From an uncultured Alphaproteobacteria bacterium (GTDB lineage Bacteria > Pseudomonadota > Alphaproteobacteria > RF32 > CAG-239): a DNA stretch of 8,969 nt. Below are positions 1 through 5,737 of this stretch, piece after piece. The stretch covers positions 1 to 8,969 of the forward strand of contig URWU01000048.1 of NCBI GenBank assembly GCA_900551585.1, written 5' to 3'. Within the stretch, counting starts at the first letter, position 1. Each line of letters starts with the position of its first letter. The notes beneath the pieces were generated by a model that searched no databases, was not told the DNA's origin, and saw nothing but the letters and a program-made list of their open reading frames with translations. Made by a program: the position numbers and the translations under genes.

Positions 1-35
1 CGTCTCGTGGGCTCGGAGATGTGTATAAGAGACAG
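1..35. other. Nextera (Tn5) sequencing adapter, left end; not genomic
   Basis: Bases 2-35 match the Illumina Nextera read-2 transposase adapter, and 17-35 are the 19-base Tn5 mosaic end AGATGTGTATAAGAGACAG. The leading C fits the last base of the i7 index seen at the other end when reverse-complemented. Genomic sequence starts at 36. It should be trimmed and not read as a transposon end. Confidence 0.98.
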
Positions 36-547
36 CTTATAAATATTTCAAACAAATCGACGACTGCAAAAAACCGATTATTGCCGCCGTGGCCGGATAT
101 GCTCTGGGAATCGGCTGCGAGCTGGCATTGACCTGTGATATTATTCTGGTGGCCGACAATGCCCGTTTCGGACAGCCGGAAATCAGCCTCGGCGTTATTC
201 CCGGTTTTGGGGCGACTCAGCGCCTGACCAAAACAATCGGCAAATCTAAAACAATGGAAATGATTTTGACCGGCCGCGCTTTGAATGCCGAAGAGGCCGT
301 TGCCTGCGGAATCGCCTCCAGAATTGTGGCGCTGCCGGATTTGTTTGAAGAAAGCATTAAAACAGCCATGAGAATCGCCGCATTGCCGCCTTATGCCGTC
401 AGACTGGCCAAAGATGCCATCAAGCAGTCTTTCAATGCCGGTTTGGAATCAGGAATCGACTATGAAAACAAAAATTGCAAAATCTGCTTAGGAACCAACG
501 GCTTCAAAGAATCTCTCGAGAGTTTCGTCGAAAAACGCAATAAATAA
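36..547 (+). CDS. Enoyl-CoA hydratase (crotonase family), 3' part only
   Basis: The reading frame is open from the adapter junction (first full codon at 38) to TAA at 545-547, giving 169 residues of a protein usually near 260. About 90 N-terminal residues lie beyond the contig. The family hydrates trans-2-enoyl-CoA to 3-hydroxyacyl-CoA in beta-oxidation or butanoate-type pathways. The crotonase core is clear: KPIIAAVAGYALGIGCELAL, with the oxyanion-hole glycines, then FGQPEISLGVIPGFGATQRL. The two catalytic glutamates of the hydratase family are both present, encoded at 119-121 (in GCEL) and 179-181 (in QPEI), which favours a true hydratase over an isomerase. The C-terminus GFKESLESFVEKRNK is typical and intact. 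The GTG at 89 is an internal valine, not the start. Its place before rpsT is the usual alphaproteobacterial order. The exact substrate cannot be assigned. Confidence 0.93.
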
Positions 548-553
548 CAATTA

Positions 554-571
554 TTTGCGCTGAATCGCAAA
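554..571 (+). terminator. Weak hairpin after the enoyl-CoA hydratase stop
   Basis: TTTGCG (554-559) pairs with CGCAAA (566-571) around a 6-base loop, 7 bases after the stop codon. No T-run follows on +, so it is at most a 3'-end stabiliser or weak terminator. Confidence 0.25.
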
Positions 572-579
572 AATAGTTA

Positions 580-609
580 TTGACTAACCAAGGGTTTAGA
601 GTTTATAAA
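580..609 (+). promoter_or_regulatory. Promoter of rpsT
   Basis: TTGACT (580-585, 5 of 6 to the -35 consensus) and TATAAA (604-609, 5 of 6 to the -10) are separated by 18 bases. Predicted transcription starts near 616, giving an rpsT leader of about 45 bases. Confidence 0.65.
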
Positions 610-611
610 AC

Positions 612-633
612 ATTACAAAAATTGAATTGTAAT
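612..633 (+). repeat. Inverted repeat at the predicted rpsT transcript start
   Basis: ATTACAA (612-618) and TTGTAAT (627-633) form a perfect 7-base inverted repeat with an 8-base spacer, directly at the predicted start of transcription. It could be an operator or a leader hairpin. S20 is translationally autoregulated in E. coli, but nothing here proves the same mechanism. Confidence 0.3.
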
Positions 634-660
634 AACTTTTTAAGAACAGGATAAAGAGAT

Positions 661-921
661 ATGGCCAATCATAAATCGGCAAAAACCAGAATTAACCGCA
701 ATAATAAAAAAGCCGTTATTAATGGCGCTCGCCGCAGCAGAGTTCGCACCTTTATTAAAAAGGTAGAAGCTCTGGTCAGCGAAAAGAATAAAGAACAAGC
801 TTTGGAAGCTTTCAAAGTTGCGGAATCTGAATTGATGGTTGCTGTCCGCAAAGGTGTTTACCACCTCAATACTGCGGCTCGCACCGTTTCTCGTCTTTCT
901 AAAAAAATTAAAGCCCTCTAA
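661..921 (+). CDS. rpsT: 30S ribosomal protein S20
   Basis: This is a complete 86-residue protein, the normal length for bacterial S20. It binds 16S rRNA early in 30S assembly. It is lysine- and arginine-rich, with the family hallmarks MANHKSAKTRIN near the start, the basic stretch RRSRVRTFIKKVE (about residues 25-37), and the C-terminal NTAARTVSRLSKKI (about 70-83). The start ATG at 661 has an AGGA Shine-Dalgarno at 648-651, 9 bases upstream. A promoter lies at 580-609 and a strong intrinsic terminator follows at 946-1001, so the gene is probably a monocistronic unit. It sits between the enoyl-CoA hydratase gene and dnaA, as in many Alphaproteobacteria. Identity is secure. Confidence 0.97.
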   Translation: MANHKSAKTRINRNNKKAVINGARRSRVRTFIKKVEALVSEKNKEQALEAFKVAESELMVAVRKGVYHLNTAARTVSRLSKKIKAL

Positions 922-945
922 GCTTTATTTTTAAGACAAAAATTT

Positions 946-1001
946 AACACAAATCAAAAGCCTCTCTTGACTTTCAGAGGCATTTTGGTTTGTGTTTTTT
1001 T
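946..1001 (+). terminator. Intrinsic terminator of rpsT
   Basis: A long hairpin pairs 946-965 with 976-996. The outer arms are AACACAAA/TTTGTGTT, the inner ones GCCTCT/AGAGGC, with one G-T wobble, one bulged base and a loop of about 10 bases. A run of seven T (995-1001) follows. It isolates rpsT from dnaA. Confidence 0.88.
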
Positions 1002-1054
1002 ATGCGCAAAATCAAGGAATCTGCGCGACTCTGCAAAAAGCGTGTGTCAAGCAA

Positions 1055-1060
1055 TATAAT
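1055..1060 (+). promoter_or_regulatory. Candidate -10 element for a dnaA leader transcript
   Basis: TATAAT is a perfect -10 match, but no good -35 lies 16-18 bases upstream. If used, transcription would start near 1067 and give dnaA a leader of about 680 bases that includes the structured segment. The rpsT terminator lies immediately upstream, so dnaA must have a promoter somewhere in this gap. Confidence 0.3.
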
Positions 1061-1480
1061 TTCAATGTTCGAGAAATGTTCTGTTGTAATTATTTTTTTT
1101 GGAATTAATATCCAAATCACTTTTTGAGAACAAGATTAGTTCTAAAGTTAAAGCAGCCAAGCTTTACAATTAAAACAAGAAAGCTGTTAGTTGTGAGAAA
1201 TCATCTCTTAAAATGAAGATTTTTCAATGACCTATAAAAACAACTTTCAAAGCGGGTTTTTTAGAATCGTTTAAAGAATCCGGTTTTAAGAAGAAAGACG
1301 GCGGAAAAGAAAAAAAGGCAACCTAAAGGGACGATAACTCCCTAAAAGTTGACAAAAGAAAACTTCTCCGCAAGCGATTATGAGTTTGCTTTGTTTTAAC
1401 TTGATAATTAGTCTAAAAAAGAATCTGAACCGTTAAAAACAGTTCTAATGAGGTTTAATTATTTTGACTGCACTCACAAA

Positions 1481-1691
1481 CCGGAAACGGCAGAGCGGCG
1501 GGAAAAATAAAAGAACCGGAGGTTAGCGGGACGATGTCTGGCAAAACAGGAGTTTTTACAGACGGAGAATCGCCGGCAGCGAGGTTTTATAGGGAGTAAG
1601 ACCGGACTGCCAAACAAGCCCGAAGGCATTGCCGCTTCAAGGCCGGAAAACCGGTGCGCCATGACCCGAGAAGCTTGGAGAAATCTCAAAG
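1481..1691 (+). ncRNA. Candidate structured RNA: hairpins with GGA loops before dnaA
   Basis: Successive hairpins can be drawn by hand. First, CCG/CGG with a GAAA loop (1481-1490). Second, AACC/GGTT with loop GGA (1514-1524). Third, outer stem GTCTG/CAGAC and inner stem AAAAC/GTTTT with loop AGGA (1536-1563). Fourth, outer stem GGCAG/CTGCC, a 3x3 internal loop, and inner stem GGTTTTA/TAAGACC with loop TAGGGAG (1575-1611). Fifth, CCGG/CCGG with loop AAAA (1643-1654). Sixth, CTT-GAG/CTC-AAG with loop AAAT (1674-1691). About ten GGA triplets occur. GC is about 60% over 1561-1680, against about 25% on both flanks, which suggests selected RNA structure. No clean terminator follows, so a dnaA leader is as likely as a separate small RNA. 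The strand is not certain. I do not recognise a named RNA family. Confidence 0.35.
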
Positions 1692-1736
1692 TTAGCATTG
1701 TTATTAATTTTTGAGTTATTAATGTAAAAAATGAAT

Positions 1737-1746
1737 GGGGAGAGGA
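1737..1746 (+). promoter_or_regulatory. Ribosome binding site of dnaA
   Basis: GGGGAGAGGA is a strong purine-rich Shine-Dalgarno just before ATG at 1748. ATGs at 1731 and 1735 lie inside or before it and are out of frame, so 1748 is the start. Confidence 0.75.
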
Positions 1747-1747
1747 A

Positions 1748-3190
1748 ATGGCTGAAGAAGCAATAATTAACGATAATTCTGTTCAGGATCAATGGGGACA
1801 GATTTGCAGCCAATTAAAAGTTGAAGTCGGTGAAACAGCATTTGACAGCTGGTTAAAACCGCTGACTCTGGGTTCTTTCAATGACGGCGTAATGAATATC
1901 TGCGTGCCGACCCGCTTTATGAGAAACTGGGTCCTGACCCATTACAGCGAGCGAATCCATAAAATCTGGGAAAAGAAAAATCCTGAAATCAAAAGCGTTA
2001 ATTTTGTTGTTCAGGCTGTTAATGACGACTCCAAAGGACTTTACAATCCGACCTGCCGCTCCTTGCTGAAAAAAATCACATCGACTCCGGCTCCGACCAA
2101 TTTATACCAATCCGGCGCCAATTCTTTGGTTGCCAATGCCAATGAAACTTTTTCCAACAACGATCCGTTGTCGGTGCCGTTGAACCCGCAGTTCACTTTT
2201 GACAATTTCGTTGTCGGCAAAACTAATGAATTTGCTTATGCCGCTGCCCGCAAAGTTGCCGAATCCCGCAATGTTTCCTTTAACCCGCTGTTCTTATATT
2301 CCGGCGTCGGCCTGGGCAAAACCCACCTGATGCACGCCATTGCCTGGCACATCAAACAGCAGGATCCGAGCCGCAATATCGTTTATCTGTCGGCCGAAAA
2401 ATTCATGTACAAGTTTGTTCGCGCTCTGCGCTACAAAGACACAACCGCTTTCAAAGAGCAGTTCCGCTCGGTTGATGTTTTGATGGTTGACGACGTCCAG
2501 TTCATGGGTGGCAAAGACACCACGCAGGAAGAGTTCTTTTATACATTCAATTCCCTGATTGAAGAGGGACGCCAGATTATCATTTCCGCCGATAAATCAC
2601 CGGCTGATTTGGAAGGAATCGAAGCACGCCTGAAATCCCGCCTCGGCTGCGGTCTGGTTGCCGATATCCACCCGACCGATTTTGACCTGCGTATCGGAAT
2701 TTTGGAAAACAAAGCCCGCCAGCTCGGCGTTGAACTGCCGACCAAGGTTGCCGAATTTCTGGCTCAGAAAATCAGCTCCAATATTCGTGAACTGGAAGGT
2801 GCTTTGCGCCGCGTTATCGCCCACTCACAGCTGCTGAGCGACAAAGAAATCACTCTGGACATGACTCAGGATGTTTTGAAAGATATGCTGCGTTCTTATG
2901 ACAAACGCACCACTATTGATGAAATCCAGAAAAAAGTGGCCGAGCATTTCAATATTTCAGTCAAAGAAATGCAGTCTTCTCGCCGTGCCCGCACCGTTGC
3001 CCGCCCGCGTCAGATTGCCATGTATCTGGCTAAACAATTAACCTCCCGCTCTCTGCCGGAAATCGGCCGCAAATTCGACCGTGACCACACAACGGTTATG
3101 CATGCCGTCCGCAAGGTTGAGGAACTGATTATCGAGGATACCAGCCTCGCTGAGGATGTTGACGCTTTGAGAAGAGTTTTGGAAGGCTGA
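1748..3190 (+). CDS. dnaA: Chromosomal replication initiator DnaA
   Basis: This is a complete 480-residue AAA+ initiator that binds DnaA boxes at oriC, melts the origin and helps load the helicase. Domain I (about residues 14-90) contains WGQICSQLKVEVGETAFDSWLKPL. A variable linker (about 91-145) follows. Domain III (about 146-380) has Walker A GVGLGKTH (186-193), Walker B LMVDDVQ (245-251), the arginine-finger region EARLKSRLG (292-300) and sensor 2 NIRELEGAL (345-353). Domain IV (about 385-480) has the helix-turn-helix DNA-binding signature ending in RDHTTVMHAVRKV (445-457). The loop before that signature reads F-D-R-D-H, one residue shorter than E. coli F-G-G-R-D-H. The length is normal and there is no frameshift. 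No intrinsic terminator directly follows the stop. It lies 157 bases before dnaN. Confidence 0.97.
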   Translation: MAEEAIINDNSVQDQWGQICSQLKVEVGETAFDSWLKPLTLGSFNDGVMNICVPTRFMRNWVLTHYSERIHKIWEKKNPEIKSVNFVVQAVNDDSKGLYNPTCRSLLKKITSTPAPTNLYQSGANSLVANANETFSNNDPLSVPLNPQFTFDNFVVGKTNEFAYAAARKVAESRNVSFNPLFLYSGVGLGKTHLMHAIAWHIKQQDPSRNIVYLSAEKFMYKFVRALRYKDTTAFKEQFRSVDVLMVDDVQFMGGKDTTQEEFFYTFNSLIEEGRQIIISADKSPADLEGIEARLKSRLGCGLVADIHPTDFDLRIGILENKARQLGVELPTKVAEFLAQKISSNIRELEGALRRVIAHSQLLSDKEITLDMTQDVLKDMLRSYDKRTTIDEIQKKVAEHFNISVKEMQSSRRARTVARPRQIAMYLAKQLTSRSLPEIGRKFDRDHTTVMHAVRKVEELIIEDTSLAEDVDALRRVLEG

Positions 3191-3243
3191 TTTGAGCTGC
3201 CAATTCCTTAATTTCTAAGAGTTAAGCCTCTAAAAAAACTGTT

Positions 3244-3254
3244 GACGACTCGTC
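3244..3254. repeat. Short palindrome upstream of the dnaN promoter
   Basis: GACGA-C-TCGTC is a perfect 5-1-5 inverted repeat, roughly 43-53 bases before the predicted dnaN transcription start. It contains GACTC (3247-3251), a match to the CcrM methylation site GANTC used for cell-cycle control in many Alphaproteobacteria. A regulatory role is inferred only. Confidence 0.3.
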
Positions 3255-3281
3255 TTTTTATCTTCTGATTTAGCAAGATTA

Positions 3282-3290
3282 TGCTAGAAT
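3282..3290 (+). promoter_or_regulatory. Extended -10 promoter of dnaN
   Basis: TGCTAGAAT is an extended -10 element: TGn plus TAGAAT, 5 of 6 to consensus. The -35 region is weak, as is usual for extended -10 promoters. Transcription would start near 3297, leaving a leader of about 50 bases. Confidence 0.5.
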
Positions 3291-3300
3291 TATCAGAAAT

Positions 3301-3320
3301 AAAACGACGGGTCGTTTTTT
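3301..3320 (+). terminator. Hairpin plus T-run in the dnaA-dnaN gap (terminator or leader hairpin)
   Basis: AAAACGA (3301-3307) pairs perfectly with TCGTTTT (3312-3318) around loop CGGG, and six T end at 3320. Seen from dnaA it looks like a small intrinsic terminator. Seen from the predicted dnaN promoter it starts only about 4 bases into the transcript, so it would be a 5' cap hairpin there. Confidence 0.45.
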
Positions 3321-3347
3321 AGTTTAAATTTTTAATGGTAAAAAAAT

Positions 3348-4466
3348 ATGAAGTTTACAATTGAACGCGCAAATCTTTTGAAAACTCTGAGCCATGTTCA
3401 GAGCATTGTTGAGAAAAGAAACACCATTCCGGTTCTGTCAAATGTGAGAATCGAGGCGATGGAAGACGGTATCAGCTTTAAGGCAACCGATATGGATACC
3501 GAAATCACCGAAATCGTTGATGCCAAAACCATTGAAACCGGCGCAACCACCGCTCCGGCGCATATGCTTTATGACATTGTCCGCAAGCTTTCCGACGGTT
3601 CTGACGTGGAAATTACTTTCCCTGACGAAAAAGGCCAGCTGACTATTGCTTCCGGCCGTTCCAAATTTGCTTTGTCGACAATCGGCGTTGAGGACTTTCC
3701 GGTTATTTCCGGCGACAAACTGCCGGTCAACTTTGTAATGGAAAAAGAAGAACTCAAAGATGTTATTGACCGCACCAAATTTGCCGTTTCAACCGAAGAA
3801 ACCCGTTATTATCTGAACGGTGTTTATATGCATGCCAAGAAAGAAGGCGATGCCAAAGTTCTGCGCGTAGTTGCTACCGACGGCCACCGTCTGGCCTGTG
3901 TCGAATCGCCGCTGCCGAAAGGCGCCGAAGATTTGGCCGGTGTGATTGTTCCGCGCAAAACCGTCACAGAAATCCGCAAACTTCTTGATGACAACAATGC
4001 CGACCATATTACGGTTTCAATGTCTGAAAACAAAGTTCGCTTTTCTTTTGAAGATATTACCCTGACTTCCAAATTGATTGACGGTACTTATCCGGATTAT
4101 GAGCGCGTTATTCCGACCGACAATGACAAAAATTTGGAACTCGGCGTTAAAGAATTGTCTTCTGCCGTTGACCGTGTTTCGGTTGTGGCTGAAAGAACCC
4201 GCGCGATTAAAATGATTACCGGCAATTCTAAAGTAACTATTACCACTTCCAGTCCGGATCTCGGTTCAGCTCAGGAAGAACTGGAAGCTAAATATGAAGG
4301 CGAATCGGTAGAAATCGGTTATAACTTCCGTTATCTGCTCGATATTCTGAATGAAGTTAAAGGCGATGCCGTCCGCATTTCTTTTGCCGATGCTTCCTCT
4401 CCTTCGGTTATTCATGATACAACCGACTCCAGCGCCATTTATGTTCTGATGCCGATGAGAGTTTAA
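3348..4466 (+). CDS. dnaN: DNA polymerase III beta subunit (sliding clamp)
   Basis: This is a complete 372-residue beta clamp; the E. coli protein has 366. It forms a dimeric ring on DNA that tethers polymerase III and recruits ligase, MutS and other partners through their clamp-binding motifs. The sequence shows three clamp-fold repeats of about 120 residues. Family marks are the N-terminal MKFTIERANLLKTLSHV with IPVLSNVRIEA, the central FAVSTEETRYYLNGVYMH, the segment VVATDGHRLACVE, and the C-terminal YVLMPMRV that ends bacterial clamps. ATG at 3348 fits the family N-terminus, but no Shine-Dalgarno is visible in front of it; only A- and T-rich sequence is seen. An ATG at 3335 is out of frame. 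It has its own probable promoter at 3282-3290 and lies 12 bases before recF, so the two are likely cotranscribed. Confidence 0.97.
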   Translation: MKFTIERANLLKTLSHVQSIVEKRNTIPVLSNVRIEAMEDGISFKATDMDTEITEIVDAKTIETGATTAPAHMLYDIVRKLSDGSDVEITFPDEKGQLTIASGRSKFALSTIGVEDFPVISGDKLPVNFVMEKEELKDVIDRTKFAVSTEETRYYLNGVYMHAKKEGDAKVLRVVATDGHRLACVESPLPKGAEDLAGVIVPRKTVTEIRKLLDDNNADHITVSMSENKVRFSFEDITLTSKLIDGTYPDYERVIPTDNDKNLELGVKELSSAVDRVSVVAERTRAIKMITGNSKVTITTSSPDLGSAQEELEAKYEGESVEIGYNFRYLLDILNEVKGDAVRISFADASSPSVIHDTTDSSAIYVLMPMRV

Positions 4467-4478
4467 TCCGAGAGATAA

Positions 4479-5702
4479 ATGGATAATCTGGCCTTAAAAT
4501 TACAGGTAAACAACAGTATAAAGTCAGGCGTTTCGCGTCTGACTTTAACTGACTTTAGGAATTATCAGTTTTTGCGCATAAAAGCTGACCTGTGTCCGAT
4601 TGTTATTACCGGCGAAAACGGCACCGGCAAGACCAATATTTTAGAGGCTATTTCTTTTTTGACGCCGGGACGCGGCTTGCGCGGCGCCAAGCTGGCCGAT
4701 ATCCGCCGTATTACGCCGGCTTTGGTCAGCGATGAATATGCGCCGACGGAGATTTCAAATACCAGTTGGGCGGTTTCATCGACCATTCTGAAAGGCGATG
4801 AAGAATTTGAAATCGGCACGGCGGTTGAAAAATCAGCCCGCGAAACCGATGATAATGATATCCGCAGTTTTGAACGGCGAATCGTCAAAATCGACGGCAA
4901 TAAAATCTCTTCCCAATCAGAACTGGGCAAATATATTTCTGCCGTTTGGCTCACGCCGCAAATGGACAGGCTGTTTCGCGGCGGATCTCAGCCGCGGCGC
5001 AGTTTTCTTGACCGTCTGGTTTATGCTTTTGATGTTGAGCATGCCAAACGGACGGCTAATTTTGAACATCTCTACCGCGAATGGTATCAGCTTTTGAAAA
5101 ACGGCTCCAAAGATAACCACTGGCTGCTGCCTTTGGAAGAAAATATGGCATCTCTGGGTGTGGCGATTGCAGCGGCGCGGCGGGAGCAGATTGCCAAACT
5201 CAACACCTTTATCGAGCATGAACCGGACGATGTTTTTCCGAGCGTTATGCTGGAGCTTGACGGCCTGATTGAGAAAATGCTTGATAAAATGCCGGCTGTT
5301 GAAGTTGAAGATTTTTACAGAAACCGTCTCAAAGAACAACGCCGGAATATTCTTTATAACGATAATGTCGACGGCGTGAACCGAACGGATTTCAAAGTCT
5401 TTTACCGGAAAAAACGCATGCCGGCCGAACTATGCTCGACAGGCGAACAAAAATCACTGCTGGTCAGCATTATTCTGGCGCAAACAAAATCGCAGACGCT
5501 GCATCAGGGGTTTGCTCCGGTTATGCTGCTGGACGAAGTCGTGGCGCATTTGGACGACCTCAAGCGCGAGGCTTTGATTGAAAAAATCCGTGACCTTAAG
5601 GTTCAGGCCTGGATTACGGCAACGAATCCGGAATTGTTTGCCAGCTTGAGAAATGACGGTATGTTTTTACAAGTCAAAAATAACAAAGCAGAACAAAAAT
5701 AA
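4479..5702 (+). CDS. recF: DNA replication and repair protein RecF
   Basis: This is a complete 407-residue SMC-like ATPase. With RecO and RecR, RecF helps load RecA at single-strand gaps and aids restart of stalled forks. Motifs are Walker A GENGTGKT (45-52), the ABC-type signature CSTGEQKSLL (319-328), and Walker B with D-loop PVMLLDEVVAHLD (347-359). The usual RecF N-terminus (RLTLTDFRNY) begins only at about residue 20, so this protein has an N-terminal extension of about 18 residues compared with typical RecF. No closer ATG or GTG restores the normal length, and GAGAGA stands just before ATG 4479, so the start is supported. The extension codes for one arm of a 12-base-pair hairpin. It lies 12 bases after dnaN. 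Its stop codon lies inside the terminator stem at 5698. Confidence 0.95.
   Translation: MDNLALKLQVNNSIKSGVSRLTLTDFRNYQFLRIKADLCPIVITGENGTGKTNILEAISFLTPGRGLRGAKLADIRRITPALVSDEYAPTEISNTSWAVSSTILKGDEEFEIGTAVEKSARETDDNDIRSFERRIVKIDGNKISSQSELGKYISAVWLTPQMDRLFRGGSQPRRSFLDRLVYAFDVEHAKRTANFEHLYREWYQLLKNGSKDNHWLLPLEENMASLGVAIAAARREQIAKLNTFIEHEPDDVFPSVMLELDGLIEKMLDKMPAVEVEDFYRNRLKEQRRNILYNDNVDGVNRTDFKVFYRKKRMPAELCSTGEQKSLLVSIILAQTKSQTLHQGFAPVMLLDEVVAHLDDLKREALIEKIRDLKVQAWITATNPELFASLRNDGMFLQVKNNKAEQK
4519..4557 (+). repeat. Hairpin with two alternative right arms at the start of recF
   Basis: TAAAGTCAGGCG (4519-4530) pairs with CGTCTGACTTTA (4536-4547) over 12 positions, one of them G-U, around loop TTTCG. 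CTGACTTTA occurs twice in tandem (4539-4547 and 4549-4557), so the left arm could pair with either copy. It lies in recF codons 14-27. It may be chance in coding DNA, or a translational control structure. Confidence 0.4.
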
Positions 5703-5737
5703 AAGAGTTTCAGAAAGCTGAAACTCTTTTATTTTTT
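5698..5737. terminator. Bidirectional intrinsic terminator between recF and the - strand gene
   Basis: A perfect 16-base-pair stem pairs 5698-5713 with 5718-5733 around loop AAAG, with core GAGTTTCAG/CTGAAACTC. On + it is followed by a T-run (5732-5737). On - the T-rich arm and TTTTTG beyond it serve the convergent gene. Both genes' stop codons lie in or next to the stem. Confidence 0.93.

Larger units (their letters stand above)
922..1747. other. Long non-coding gap between rpsT and dnaA
   Basis: This stretch between two essential genes holds no convincing protein gene. It contains the rpsT terminator (946-1001), a perfect TATAAT (1055-1060), AT-rich DNA of about 23-30% GC up to about 1470, and then a hairpin-rich segment (1481-1691) whose core at 1561-1680 is about 60% GC. 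GTTATTAAT is repeated at 1700-1708 and 1715-1723 just before the dnaA ribosome binding site. I searched both strands for DnaA boxes (TTATNCACA) and found none with fewer than two mismatches. A chromosome origin is therefore not demonstrated here, despite the position next to dnaA. Confidence 0.8.

Noticed and set aside
89..547. GTG at 89 as the start of a short crotonase protein
   Set aside because: The frame stays open and homologous upstream to the adapter junction, so this is an internal Val of a gene cut by the contig end.
1230..1325. Lys-rich open stretch on + resembling a protein C-terminus (ESFKESGFKKKDGGKEKK)
   Set aside because: It has no start codon, is bounded by stops and is too short. 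It could be a gene remnant, but nothing identifies it.
1349..1381. Perfect TTGACA (1349-1354) with GATTAT (1376-1381) as a dnaA promoter
   Set aside because: The spacing is 21 bases and the -10 is only 4 of 6, too poor to call.
1017..1571. Enrichment of GANTC (CcrM) sites in the rpsT-dnaA gap
   Set aside because: Six sites were counted at 1017, 1027, 1264, 1276, 1421 and 1567, where about three are expected by chance. GAATC is also common in the coding parts here, so this is not clearly above background.
1474..1698. 74-residue reading frame on -
   Set aside because: There is no ribosome binding site, codon use is unlike the neighbours (CTA, AGA, ATA, CGG), and the composition fits structured RNA. 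No family is recognised.
1704..1722. CtrA site (TTAA-N7-TTAA) before dnaA
   Set aside because: The two TTAA are 11 bases apart, not 7.
922..1747. oriC next to dnaA
   Set aside because: No DnaA box cluster was found on either strand. Proximity to dnaA alone is not enough, since some Alphaproteobacteria keep the origin elsewhere.
4917..5339. 140-residue reading frame on - inside recF
   Set aside because: It is a frame shadow of recF, whose ATPase motifs on + are unambiguous.
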